From: Buxus sempervirens
Taxonomy: Eukaryota; Streptophyta; Magnoliopsida; Buxales; Buxaceae
DNA: 64,000 nucleotides
Assembly (NCBI GenBank): GCA_947561395.2
Contig: OX387193.1
Location: 3,348,001 to 3,412,000, forward strand
Direction: 5' to 3'
In this document: one piece after another, positions 44,061-55,040 of the stretch
Position numbering within the stretch: position 1 is the first letter of the stretch
How the letters are laid out: every line of letters starts with the position of its first letter
The notes under the pieces: model-generated
What the model was told of the DNA's origin: nothing
Databases searched by the model: none
The model's input: the letters and a program-made list of their open reading frames with translations, nothing else
Translations under genes and position numbers: made by a program

Positions 44061-44989
44061 TTAACTCTATTCTAATGCTTCAAACCCAAGATAGGATTTT
44101 TGTAAGGTTATTAGAAGAATTGAACCTTGAGATATTCTTCTTAATTATCTTAATCAAACCAACAGGGTTTAATTAGAACAATATGTAGTTTCGATGGATA
44201 AGCTAATTGTAAAATTAGCCTCGGAGTAGAAGTGTAGAACATTTAACGACTACATCAAATGCATCGATACTGTGTTTGCTTCTTCTAATTCTTTTTTGGG
44301 GTAGGATTCTTCTAAGTTGCTTGCATGAATAAACATTTATGGTCAACTCTCTCCAGTAAGCTCGTTCTCTCTCTTCTGTATCCTTTCAATGACATCTTAT
44401 TCCATCGATGTTCTCGAGTCTGGATCTAATCCCCACGTTTTCCTTATTTTTCCGCAGTTGTCATTGCTTTCCCAACTTTGTCGAAGTTGGCAAGTATAGG
44501 AGCTTTGACTGCACCGACGCCTCTCCAGCAGCAAAAAAGTCTCTCTCCTTTCGTGTTTATGACGAAAGGTCGGTTGTCGGCTTTCACTTCCTCGATATCA
44601 GTGTCGCTAATTATTGAATGCTTTGCTATATACCTCGGCATTTAATCTGTTAAAACAGTTATATAGTGTGGTGTGGTGGTAAAGATGGGCTGACCTAGCC
44701 CGGCCCGCCTTTGGGCATAACATGGCATGGCCTAGACTTGGGCTGTGCTGTACTTGGCCCATGACATGTTAGGCACGGCTAACATTAGCAGTTGTTAGAA
44801 CCCGTGGACAACATTAGACCTGCAAGGTCCAAACCCATATACTATTAGTGCTAAGGATGTGGCCTCCAATGCCTGCAACCCAATAATGCCTGAAGCCCAT
44901 GGATCAGCAGCTCAGCTCGGAAATTGGACTGTGCCATCTTCACCTGCGATAGAAACGGGTGAGTGATTTGGCTAAAATTATGTGCATAA

Positions 44990-45490
44990 CGACAAGGTTT
45001 GAAGATATTAGCTTGCCTGATAGGTTAATTTGGAGATTACTAAGCAAAATGAGGCTTCCAAGGTGTGATTGTGGAAGGAGACTTTGCAACTGTAATTCAA
45101 TGGTTGACTAAGAATGAATGTGGGTATTGGAGATTGTTACATCTGCTCATTTAGGCAAAGGTCCTTGGCATTGGATTTGAACTCACTCGTTATCAAGAGT
45201 GCCAAGGACTTTCAATTCCTCAGCAGATTATTTAGCCAAATCAGGAGTTAGAAGGGAAGATTTATTTATAGGGTTCCTTGATGATAATTTTTTTTTTAGT
45301 TTAGCAGGGCGTCTTTATGTTTGTGGATGGCTATTTTTGGGTTCTTTTCCTCCCCTGTTATGCCGTGATGAAATGCTCTGTTTTTCATTCTTTTTTATTT
45401 TTTCTGTTGGTCTGAAAAATTTAGTGCTAAACTCTGTACTCTTTAACATCTGTTTCCTTTAATGAAGCTTCAATACTTTTATTAGAAAGA
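44990..45490 (+). mobile_element. LINE 3' end with RNase H-like remnant
   Basis: Broken frames translate as VIVEGDFATVIQWLTKNECG and then VPRTFNSSADYLAKSGVRRE. These are the second Asp region and the conserved NxxADxLAK segment of plant L1 RNase H domains. It ends with a 3' tail (TTAATGAAGCTTCAATAC, A-rich) near 45490. No target duplication was identified. Confidence 0.7.
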
Positions 45491-46829
45491 AAAAAGGGGG
45501 TCAAGCCGTCAAAGTGCTCTTATTTGTCGAATATTACTGGGATTTGGATGGAGTACACAAGTTGATAAATCTTTGGAGAATGATTGATAGTGGTAGGAAC
45601 AATAGAAAGCGATATCTCAATAACAAGGACTTAAGTGCATGGTACACAATGCGCACTCAATCTCAATAACAAAACACCATGGATTGTCCAGAGAGAGAGA
45701 GAGAGAGACAGACATACAGAGAAACAAAACAAAACAATGTCTCAGTGTCTGTTTTTTCCACAATTCATTTGAGACAAAGCTATAGTCTCCACAGATTTTA
45801 TTTAACAGTAGCTTTTCCACAGTGTTTTAGGGGTTGAGCTATCTTCTGATTGCAAGAGATAAAAGGTTGATTTATGGTAGTAACATCTTAATCTTGAGAG
45901 GCTTGGAAGAATTGTTATTCCTCACATTTAGAGTAATTAAGTAGTTGGGACTTCACCATTAAGATGCTCCACCATGCACATCAAGTTTCTACTTTTCGGA
46001 TGAATTGTTGTTGCTTAGGATCCAAATTTTCATGTCATCATTTTATGTACTGAAACCCAAGTTCAAATTAGCAACCCTGCTTTATATCTGCATTAGAAGA
46101 TTTGGAGAAGAAGGAATTGAGATTAAATGACCATTTACGTCTTGGTCAAGCAAGGTGAGATGCGTTACAAATGATAGCAGGAATGTGCTTGTCACCAACC
46201 ATGGCCAGAGTAACAAATTAAGCCCATTAGAAAGCAACCCTCAATCTCTTCACAAAGGAAAAACAAATACTACTAAAAGTTATAAGCCAGAAGGTGGGTG
46301 CATCTTCTTCATCTTTTTGCTCTCTCTCTCTCTTGAAGGTAATGTGGCATTTGTTGCGCTTGTTGCTTAATTGTGGCTTTGAACACAAGGGAAAACCAAC
46401 TTTAAGACTCTGCACGTCTATCTAACACACTTGAATGCACAGGGATCTGTAGCCACTGGATCTTGAAAATGTGGGTAAGATGAAAGATTTAAAACTTGGG
46501 TGGCACGAAAAGTATGTGTGTGGTGGTGCTGGATTGCCCTCAATAGAGGGTTCCAAGGAATTGACATTAGTCCAAATGCCGTATGGAGAAGTTCATAAAG
46601 AAATAAACAATTCCATATATACCGAGCAGCTAATGTGCTGTGCTATCAAAATTCTGGAAATAAGACAAAATTACACTTATCTATCTATTTACAAGAAAAC
46701 TTGTAGAGAATGATCAATGGAGAAAATTGAAAGTTTATTTTTGCTATAACTTTTTTAAGTTACATTAACCCTTCAATTTGAGTTATATATATAGATATAT
46801 TTTGGGCGTTATACTGGTGTTTAAATGAA

Positions 46830-47065
46830 CTAGAAGGTGTGCATGTGTAATACTGCACGTGTGTAGGAAGGGACGGAGGGAGACAATTTTAGAGGGAACA
46901 GTTGCAAAATTGATTGCTAGTTTTTGGAAAAGTTGAGGCCGTTTTGACCGTTCTACCTTTTTATTAATAAATCTTTTCAATAGTGTGTAAGGGTTGTTTT
47001 GGAAAGCTGAGTATTTTGTTTAGCACGATTCCCAAGAGGCCTCTTCTTATTATATTTAGTATAGA
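46830..47065 (-). mobile_element. Helitron-like element, minus orientation
   Basis: Read on the minus strand it starts TCTATACTAAATATAATAAG (A before it) and ends CACACCTTCTAG (T after it), obeying the TC...CTAG and A/T rules. It shares TTTATTAATAAATCTT and the CGATTCCCAAGAGG block with the 58020-59060 cluster. Length is 236 bp and it is non-coding. Confidence 0.6.
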
Positions 47066-47185
47066 TTTAGTCTCAAAAGGTAGTCAATCTTCTTAACATT
47101 CTTATTAGACAAAAGTGGCTTTGTGATCATTTAGGCATCTGCAAAGGGAGTCTTTTGGTATATGCCAAATATCAAAGTGTCTGTG

Positions 47186-47526
47186 TAGGGATGGCAATAA
47201 GGCAGGTTAACTCGTCCGGCCCCTAATGGTTATGGTTTGATATCACCAAAATTGGGTTGGGGGTTAGCATTTAGCCTAACGCGGCTGAACCTGACCATTA
47301 TTTATTAAAGTATCATATTTATATGTTTAAAATATTATTTTAGTATATATCAATGAATATTTTCTTAATAAATACATTTTAAAGTTATATATTTTATTAA
47401 AAATAGATTTTTTAACATTTTGTACAAGAATCAAGGCAATCCTAACCCGCCTTGTTACCAACCGAACAGGGGCGGGTTAGGGTTTGGTGTTGCCCGAGGC
47501 TCAAACCTACCCTGTTGCCATCCCTA
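47186..47526. mobile_element. hAT-type MITE, 341 bp
   Basis: The inverted ends TAGGGATGGCAATAAGGCAG and (reverse complement of the right end) TAGGGATGGCAACAGGGTAG pair well. The flanking 8 bp GTCTGTGT and ATCTATGT match at 6 of 8 if the element starts at the A. No coding capacity. Confidence 0.65.
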
Positions 47527-47592
47527 TCTATGTTTAAAAATCTTCAATATCTACTAACAACCTAGATGCCAATTTATGCCTGTCTCTTTAGA

Positions 47593-47616
47593 TTTTTTGT
47601 TTTTTTGGTGAGACTA
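47593..47616. mobile_element. Micro-insertion: 24-bp T-tail fragment
   Basis: T run, G, T run and GGTGAGACTA lie between TCTCTTTAGA at 47583-47592 and 47617-47626 (10 bp exact). Confidence 0.5.
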
Positions 47617-47962
47617 TCTCTTTAGAATGCCACTCAAAAAATGTAAAAGATTATTAAATCCCTTGAATAGTTACTCACAATTCATTTCTCTTTATCGTGC
47701 GCACCTACACGTAACTATACAATAGAGTATGTCAACTACTGAATATTTATATTTTCTCTGAACTTATGCACCCACGTGTACGTACCCATACAATAGATTT
47801 TGTCAGGTGTAAGTGTAACAGACATAATTATTCTCTGGAAAATATATCCTAGCTTTAAAAGAGTACTTTTTGCCGGGTAAGAACTGCTTATGGAGAATCT
47901 CGAAGTCAGCTTATGTTATGGATTTCTTATTGACTTGAAATCTACTGGAGCACTTGGTTGGA

Positions 47963-48052
47963 AGATCTGCTGGTCCAATGGTGATATACATGTCCACATA
48001 AGTGCATGAAGCCTACGTGTACACACCCTACACCGTTGGTTCAGCAGATGTT
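47963..48052. repeat. Small inverted-repeat element
   Basis: AGATCTGCTGGTCCAATGGTG at the left pairs imperfectly with the right end (reverse complement ACATCTGCTGAACCAACGGTG). A similar AGATCTGCTGGTTCAACAATG occurs near 63685. It is probably a small MITE; borders are uncertain. Confidence 0.4.
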
Positions 48053-48129
48053 CCAGCGTGAGGGACCAGCTGATATGACCTCCTTCTTATTGGGTTCCTA
48101 TATCTCAAACACATAACCAAACAACCCCA

Positions 48130-48150
48130 CTTTACCAACAAAAAAAAAAA
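48130..48150. mobile_element. Micro-insertion: 21-bp A-tail fragment
   Basis: CTTTACCAAC plus an A run lies between exact 13-bp repeats CCAAACAACCCCA at 48117-48129 and 48151-48163. It sits about 350 bp upstream of the IQD transcription start region. Confidence 0.6.
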
Positions 48151-48475
48151 CCAAACAACCCCATCTCTCAAACAAAATTCTACACCATAAATTTACAAAA
48201 GTGGGAATGGATTAATCAATTACCATTTTTAAGTGAACGTTATTTAATCAGAACATTAGGATTAATCCAATTGGATGGATTGTTAGTGAAAGTTAAATAT
48301 CAAAGAATTGACGTACGTTTGGGGAAGAGGAGTTATTAGCTGAGCTGGCTGTGGCAGGGAAATTAGGGAAAAGAGTAGAAGTGACAAGTGGCAAAAAAAA
48401 TTTTTGATGAAGCCCGTAACACAGTTGTAGACCCGTGAAGACGATAATTAGGAACGGTCAGGGCGCCGTTTGGCA

Positions 48476-48483
48476 TTTATAAG
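48476..48483 (+). promoter_or_regulatory. TATA box of the IQD gene
   Basis: TTTATAAG, 332 bp upstream of the start codon. Transcription would begin near 48510 and cross the predicted 5' UTR intron. Confidence 0.4.
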
Positions 48484-48592
48484 GGAAGTAACTATACCAA
48501 ATTGCAGTAGAGGAGACTCAGGAGAGCAAGAGTGTAGGAATCTTAAGATGAGGAATTCCAAATGCTTTAGGGCATATTGAGACTCTTCGCAG

Positions 48593-48773
48593 GTTGTTTC
48601 CTGTTCCTTCCATTGCTTGATCTGTATATACGTATCTATATCTTTTCGATGAGAAGCTTTTCGTTTTCCTTTTTAATTTTCTATGTGATTTGCAGAAGAA
48701 TTTTGAAGGAAGAGAGAGAGAGAGACTCTGTTTTAATGCTGTTCTTATTCTAATGGGTATTTAATCATTGCAG
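48593..48773 (+). other. Predicted 5' UTR intron of the IQD gene
   Basis: Donor CAG-GTTGTT at 48592/48593 and acceptor ATCATTGCAG ending at 48773, 34 bp before the ATG. The interior is T-rich with a GA repeat. Based on splice consensus only. Confidence 0.4.
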
Positions 48774-48807
48774 GTATTGTGTTCCAAAGCCTTTCTTTTG
48801 GCCGGAG

Positions 48808-51181
48808 ATGGGGAAGAAAGGGGGCTGGTTCACGACTACGGTGAAGAAAGTGTTCAAATCTTCTCCCAAGGAGTTACCGGAGAAGAAGGTAAAACTCGAA
48901 ACTCCGGTAAGATAAAATTCAAAAAGAAACTGCTGAGTAACTTTTAACGAAATACCCAGAAATTTATTATTTTGTTTCCAAATATGTATATCTTCCATTG
49001 CAATGCGTCGTCAATTTTCAGTTTTTGCTCGCTGATCAGATAATTACTTTTAGAAAGGTCACTAATTAGGAAACATTTTCATCGTCAGCTGGATCGTTCA
49101 TTTCTTTCCAATTCAGCTACTTGCCTTGTGATATCAAAGACATCGCCTGCACAAACTTGAAACTTCTTGATTGCCAGCCCAATTCATGCCTTGGAATATC
49201 AAAGCCAGTGTAGAATTATGGAAAATCTTTCATTCAGATTTTAGTCCTATGGCCATCAACCCGACAACGAGATTTGTACATTGTAACAACTAAAATTAAG
49301 AAGAAAGTAAATGGATGGTAATTAGCTTCTCAAAATTGAAGTTTTGTTGGGTATCCTTCTAGACAATTTTAGAGACACTTGCACTTCATCGGGACCATAA
49401 AACACAAAGGAGGAAGCATATGGCATATGGTCCCGGGCATGAAATGACGAATGACCAAACATTATTTGCCTCATCTTTATGACACCTCAATATCATGCCA
49501 ACAAAGCCATCATGTTCCTCCTATATGGTAGTTCCCAATCATTCACGCTTCGAATCTGCATTAATTTACAGTATTGAGAGATATAACAATTTGGATGTTA
49601 TCCTGCTAATTAACCATTAGCAAATGATTTGTTTTTCAGAAAGAAAATTTGGGGTCGTTGCAACATGACATGCCGGATGTAGTGACATTTGACCATTTTC
49701 CGGCTGAAACTTCCCCCGAAGCGACGATCGATGGCAGCTCGGCACCTTCTCCGTCTGCCGAAGACAGAAATCATGCCATTGCGGTTGCAGTCGCCACCGC
49801 TGCAGCCGCGGAAGCCGCAGTTGCCGCTGCTCAAGCAGCTGCCAAGGTTGTTCGACTGGCTGGCTATGGACGTCATTCCAGGGAAGAAAGGGCAGCAACC
49901 TTCATACAGGCATATTACAGAGGATACTTAGTAAGTAACTTATGAGTCAATCTATCTGAAAAAATAACTGTTGGGGTATTGGGCTTAAGTTCAGCATCCT
50001 TCTGTGGCATAAGAAAATAAATAAATTTCTGCTCTAACCAACAATTTAAGTTATTAGTCCAGTGATAAGTGCTTTATCCTAACAATTAAACACTTGATCC
50101 TAACAATAACAATCCATTTGTAACAATGTGGGTTAGGGTTTATGGGATAAAGGAACCCAGAAGATTTTGAACTGATATTTTGATTTTGAAGGCAAGGAGA
50201 GCACTGCGTGCATTGAAGGGACTGGTGAGGCTTCAGGCGCTGGTGAGGGGTCATAACGTGCGGAAGCAAGCGCAGATGACAATGCGGTGCATGCAAGCAT
50301 TGGTACGGGTACAGGCAAGAGTACGAGCACGGCGTCTTCAGTTGGCTCATGACAAGCTGCAAAAGGAATTAGTAGAAAATAACCGAGAAGGATCAGGAAG
50401 GACGATGACTAGCCCGTTGAAGAATCTTGAAACGAACGCTTGGGATGGGAGGCACCAGAGCTCGGAGACGATCAAGGAGAAGTCTTTCAGGAAACACGAC
50501 GCCATGATCAGACGTGAACGAGCCCTCGCTTATGCATTTTCCTACCAGGGGCAAGAGCAGCCTCATCGGGATCAGTTGATGCAGTTGGACGCAGAGCAGG
50601 AGAAGCCTCAGTGGGGATGGAACTGGCTCGAGCGGTGGATGGCGTCGCAGCCGTGGCAAGCTCGAAACTTGCCACCACCGGAGAGCTCATCTTTCACGAC
50701 ATTACACAACACGGACGACATGTCAGAGAAGACCGTTGAAATGGACATAGTCAACCGAACCGGACCCGAATCAGTCAACGTTGCTCGACTCGCTCCGAAT
50801 CAGATTGATTCATACCCGTTCACCACTCGGGTACAGTGTCAGCAGACAGGTTCGGATAACGTTCCCAGTTACATGGCCCCGACCCAGTCGGCCAAAGCCA
50901 AGATTCGGAGCCAGGGTTCAGCCAAGCAGCAGCGTGTGCCACCACCCATCCCTCCGTGGAAGCAATCAACGAGAAGGGGTTCGATTGCCACATCGGGCTG
51001 CGACTCGTCAAGTTCGGGTGGCACGGTGGGGGTGCACCAGGCACCACGGAGCCCGATCCCAATTGGTAATAAGGCGTGGATGCAGCCGAGCCGGTTAGCA
51101 GCAGGATATAGCCCAGACTCCAGTGGTGGCGATCTCACATCTCCTTCTCGGACCCATGGCCGGAGATTTGATTTCGGGTAA
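48808..51181 (+). CDS. IQD: IQD calmodulin-binding scaffold protein
   Basis: Three exons (48808-48888, 49640-49930, 50192-51181), all phase 0, give 453 residues. The start [15 protein letters not shown] is the standard IQD opening. The IQ67 domain spans about 110-176, with IQ motifs starting at [13 protein letters not shown] and repeats of [10 protein letters not shown] and [15 protein letters not shown]. The intron splitting the first IQ motif after its RGYL is the family hallmark. A C-terminal DUF4005 contains [16 protein letters not shown] (about 350). An Ala-rich stretch (about 70-90) and a Trp-rich patch ([15 protein letters not shown], about 265) are also present. IQD proteins bind calmodulin and act as scaffolds at microtubules, plasma membrane or nucleus, affecting cell shape and defence. 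The first donor is uncertain: using GTAAGA at 48907 would add six residues. The subfamily number cannot be assigned. Confidence 0.92.
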
Positions 51182-51578
51182 TTACTTGTTGGTTATAAAC
51201 AGGGTCTTTAATCCCGATAATTAGAAGCCAAGATTTAAAGTTATGAACCAAGGATCACTATTCATTATTATAGCTGTATTTGATATTTGTTTATGGTACT
51301 GGTGATGCCCGAAATTAATTTAAATAAACTGCATTATAAACATAAAAATACCTATTTAATAATGTAACAAGAAAATAGCCATTCTACTCTTTTTATCCAT
51401 AAAAGCTTGTTTTTAAGATAAATACAGGTGGCTTTAGGTTACATCCCACTAACCATTGCTCCAAAAGCCCCAAGGCTTGTGGAGACTACGTTGATAAAGC
51501 ATGGATCATAATAGTTTTGTGTCCATAGAAACCAGATTCATATTGTCAATTATTGAGCCCATAAAAGTATTCCACAAG
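51182..51578 (+). other. 3' flank of the IQD gene
   Basis: AT-rich 3' UTR and flank. AATAAA-like words are not clearly placed. No other feature was identified. Confidence 0.4.
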
Positions 51579-51788
51579 GGATTCAGATCATCTACGGTTG
51601 AGCCCGTAAATTGGCTCAACCCTAGTCAATTGTTGCTTGCCAAACGTTCTCTCAAAAAGTGAAAATCACTTTTTCGTTTTCTCACATAAGAGAGAGATAG
51701 GAGAGGGAGTGTTGCTTGCCTACTTGGCAAGCAACGATTGGCTATGATTGAACCAATTTACGGGCTCAACCATAGATGATCTGAATCC
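51579..51788. mobile_element. Foldback MITE downstream of the IQD gene
   Basis: The left arm starting GGATTCAGATCATCTACGG is mirrored at the right by GATGATCTGAATCC. Complementarity runs inward about 68 bp, ending in GTTGCTTGCCAA and its complement. The candidate 8-bp flanks TCCACAAG and TTGACGAG match at only 5 of 8, so the class (hAT?) is open. It could form a hairpin if read through from the IQD gene. Confidence 0.7.
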
Positions 51789-51870
51789 TTGACGAGAGCA
51801 TGTACTGCTTGTCACATGAGCAAAGAGTTCTATCTTCTTTCTCTGTCCTGCATTGAAACCTGGCAACCTT

Positions 51871-51882
51871 TTTTTTTAACCC
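51871..51882. mobile_element. Micro-insertion: 12-bp T-tail fragment, diverged repeats
   Basis: A T run with AACCC lies between 20-bp repeats at 51851-51870 and 51883-51902 (CATTGAAACCTGGCAACCTT and CATTGAAATCTGACAACCTT; 18 of 20). Its end is AACC, unlike the GGTAA of the other inserts. Confidence 0.4.
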
Positions 51883-52207
51883 CATTGAAATCTGACAACC
51901 TTTATGAGCCCAACTTACAAAAGTAAACCCCTGGATACATGAACCTACAAACAAGACCCGTGTATAATTTAAATTAAAGAACATCAGCACGATGTTTTGA
52001 ACGCAGGACGTCTGGATTTACGGTTAATCCAAATCTAAATCCTTTAAAAACCACGCTTTCTAGTTGCCACGTGGAATTTTGATATCCACGACCTTCCCTT
52101 ATGCCTCCAACTTACATGTGGCGCCATCCATACGGGTTTCATTGGCTCATCCCACACCACTCCTCAACCTGAGGTCTGCATCAACAATTTCTCTCAGAGT
52201 AGATAAT

Positions 52208-52224
52208 TTTTTTTTTGGGTAGGC
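52208..52224. mobile_element. Micro-insertion: 17-bp T-tail fragment
   Basis: A run of nine T then GGGTAGGC lies between exact 17-bp repeats CTCTCAGAGTAGATAAT at 52191-52207 and 52225-52241. It is the clearest case in the window and sits in the upstream region of the glutaredoxin-like gene, about 175 bp before its ATG. Confidence 0.7.
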
Positions 52225-52399
52225 CTCTCAGAGTAGATAATGCAAACATCAAAAGCCACACAAGATTTCCAATTGCAAGACCGACCGACCGTGCACTCAC
52301 ACGCGAGCACTCGCCGCCCATCGCACTTATCAGACTCTCTTTGGCCTTTATCAACACCCTTGAGGGCCTTAACGCCCACATCCGGCCAAGGTAGACGAA

Positions 52400-53536
52400 A
52401 TGGGTTGCGCTCCGTCGAAACGAGTGAAGGCGACGGTTGCTGCCGATGTCTATCATCCGGCACCGGCGAGCTTTTCCGTCTTCGATGTAAATTCGATTGA
52501 AGAACCGTGGATTAATGTTAATGGGAACTACTGTGAACAGCAAGAACCTCAGGAGAAACCAGCTTACGTTCCTCAACCCATACTTGAGAAGCTTAACACG
52601 TTTGAGCTTGTAGCCGGTGCGCCTCATTCATGGTCGGAAGTTAGCAAGGCCTTGGAAGATCTTAAACCGACTCTCCAAAGCCAAAAGCAGCACTACTCCG
52701 TGGAAGCCAACCCCGTGCTTCAGTCGGTGCAAGATAGCACGAGCCCGGCGAAGCCGCTCCGACGTCAGAGCTTCTCCTTCCACACACTGGAAGAACTCGA
52801 GGCAAAGCTACCAGTCAAGCAAAACGAGCAGTCAAACAGAAGCGAATTGAAGAAGTTCGACTTCAGCAAGTATCGGAGATCGGAAACGGGGTTGAGAAAA
52901 ACCGAAGTGGTGGCAACAGATGTTGTGGCACCGAACAGTTCTGATGGAGTTAAGCCGGTGAGGGAGAATGTGTTCATCTTGAGAGACAGATTGGAGAGGG
53001 AACGAGAAGGGAAGGCCTCGAGTTTGGATCGGAAAATCGGTTTCAAGTCTCGAAGAGACCCACTCAGCGGGTACCCAGAAAAGTGTCCACCGAGTGGGGC
53101 TGACTCGGTGGTGCTCTACACGACGACCTTGCGTGGGGTGCGCCGCACCTTCGAGGACTGCAACCGTGCGAGGTCGGTGATCGAGGGGCACCGGGTGGCG
53201 ATTGACGAGCGGGACGTGTCGCTCCATGGTGAGTTTCTGAACGAGTTAAGGGAACTTTTGGGCGAGGCGGGTACTGTGCCGAGGCTATTTGTGAAGGGAA
53301 GGTACATAGGAGGGGTTGAAGAAGTGGTGGAGCTGAACGAGTTGGGTCGACTCGGAGAAATGCTTAGATCGGTCGGGAAAGGTGTGGGGAGACAAGCTTG
53401 TGAAGGGTGTGGAGGAGCAAGGTTCGTGCCATGCTTGGAGTGTGGTGGCAGTTGTAAGGTGTTGATCGGAGACAAGAAGGAGAGGTGCGCGAAGTGCAAC
53501 GAGAACGGATTGGTGCAGTGCCCCGTCTGCCATTGA
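52400..53536 (+). CDS. Glutaredoxin-like protein with C-terminal CxxC zinc motifs
   Basis: This is an intronless gene of 378 residues. It starts MGCAPSK, a likely N-myristoylation and S-acylation signal. Residues 20-230 are poorly conserved and basic/Ser-rich. A glutaredoxin fold follows at about 236-324: SVVLYTTTLRGVRRTFEDC, then GTVPRLFVKGRYIGGVEEV with the TVP and GG elements that bind glutathione in classic members. The active-site CxxC is absent; the segment reads LRGVRRTFEDC, as in this plant subgroup (At5g39865/At3g28850-like, from memory). Four CxxC pairs close the protein: C334/C337, C345/C348, C363/C366 and C374/C377, a DnaJ-type zinc-binding arrangement. It probably has no thiol-transferase activity and may act in protein contacts or metal binding. 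Function in plants is not established. It lies 1.2 kb downstream of the IQD gene, same strand, and converges with the NRP-like gene. Confidence 0.9.
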   Translation: MGCAPSKRVKATVAADVYHPAPASFSVFDVNSIEEPWINVNGNYCEQQEPQEKPAYVPQPILEKLNTFELVAGAPHSWSEVSKALEDLKPTLQSQKQHYSVEANPVLQSVQDSTSPAKPLRRQSFSFHTLEELEAKLPVKQNEQSNRSELKKFDFSKYRRSETGLRKTEVVATDVVAPNSSDGVKPVRENVFILRDRLEREREGKASSLDRKIGFKSRRDPLSGYPEKCPPSGADSVVLYTTTLRGVRRTFEDCNRARSVIEGHRVAIDERDVSLHGEFLNELRELLGEAGTVPRLFVKGRYIGGVEEVVELNELGRLGEMLRSVGKGVGRQACEGCGGARFVPCLECGGSCKVLIGDKKERCAKCNENGLVQCPVCH

Positions 53537-55040
53537 TAAACAAACCAGAATCTGAATTTTCAGTTGCAGTACAACTCTATTTATTACTTTCCGGCGAAGA
53601 AGTGCTGGACTGGAATCGACGGACATTCCCTTGTGGTGCTACAATAAATTTCAATTTTTACTGGTTTTGATTTAGAGGCAAGAACCGTAATCCCCCAAGG
53701 GGAATTTATAGTTAATATTTTATATAAAAATATATATTTTATAGAACAACCGGGTCAACACGCCCACCACATTACCAATCTTTCAACGATTAAGATACCT
53801 TGCAAATGAGACTGTTAGTTTAATGGCGACCATCCATCCAGGTTTCAGATTTCTGACCCATTTGAGAGATGAACATCCATTTCGACATTTGAACTGACGA
53901 ATTCAATTTTGTCATTCCGCGGCTGGACGATTGACTCTGTTTCGAGAGTTCCGAACAAGGAAGAGATGAAGAGACGCGATATGGCAGTCAACAACGTATT
54001 AGGCTATTAGATGAGATCCTGGTTTAAAATTTCACCAAATTGGCGTCTCTTTTACGGTTTGTTTTGAACGGTTCCAACCCAAACTCTCAAGCTTCTTCAT
54101 CAGATCGCCCAACTTTTTTGTTTTGATGAGAAAAAGGATCTATATTATATTATAGGTGTTTACAAAGTACAGCTTCTCACATCATCAAATGAAATATGAG
54201 ACAAAAAAGGAGGAGAGGAATGAAACCAAGTACATTGTGAGTGGTCTATTGCATAAGCACCTAAATCAGGAGGAGATGAAACCAGTGGTTCCCTTCCTGT
54301 ATGTATGCCTGAACTGGATTAAAGCAAAAGAAGCGCACACGCACCTCATATTTCCATCAGATCGCCCAACTACCCCCAGATTTTTTGTCTCCATTGAGTT
54401 CTTGATTTGAATGTCTTAACAACCCCGGATTTCTAGAATCAAGCAGCTCGTATGCCTCCTTGGAGACGAGCCTTTTGAATCAGATTACAAAAGTCATTAA
54501 ATATGTGGGTTTTAATGCTACAATCGAAGTCTATCGGCACCTGGTTCACCTAAAATAAACGTCTATCGGCACCTCATTGAAAAATTGGTTGGGTTTCCGT
54601 TTGGAATTGCAAAATATCAAATGAAAAATTAGAGAATAAAAAAAATTTCCCTTTCAAAACCAGCTATCGTTGAATCAGACCTCAACTCGTTAACATATTC
54701 AATCACTTGTTCATTGATTATATCCAATTTGTACAGCCCAAGTTACAGATAATTTTCATTTATTCACGCCAAAAACAGAGAACCATACTTGACGACATCA
54801 TACACGTACAAACTTGTATTCTTGTGTCAATATAAAATGGTGTTCATGTCTTCTGTGTAACTAAAACTTCATTAAAGGGCTAGAGGGCAAAGCTCCATGC
54901 TCCTCCCCATTTCTTCAAGCTTTGTAAAACCTACTCCTTTACCTATATCCTTCTCATCTCTCTCTCTCTCTCCCTCTATCCGTATCATCTCTTTCATAAC
55001 AAGTCTGTACATGACCTTGTACTCCATTATAAAAATCTCT
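53537..55040. other. Convergent intergenic region
   Basis: This separates the convergent glutaredoxin-like and NRP-like genes and contains the LINE fragment at 54116-54354. Otherwise it is AT-rich 3' flanking sequence. No further gene was seen. Confidence 0.6.
54116..54354 (-). mobile_element. 5'-truncated LINE with exact 17-bp target duplication
   Basis: Direct repeats CATCAGATCGCCCAACT at 54099-54115 and 54355-54371 are identical. The plus strand begins with a T run then GTTTTGATGAGAAAAAGG, the antisense of an L1-type 3' end. Its 239 bp have no coding capacity. The exact duplication suggests it is fairly young. Confidence 0.8.

Larger units (their letters stand above)
43422..46829. other. 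Intergenic, repeat remnants
   Basis: This contains one copy of the palindromic MITE family (43958-44060), a possible hAT-like GC-rich stretch (44670-44930, GGGCTGACCTAGCCCGGCC-like) and a LINE fragment. No gene was recognised. Confidence 0.5.
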
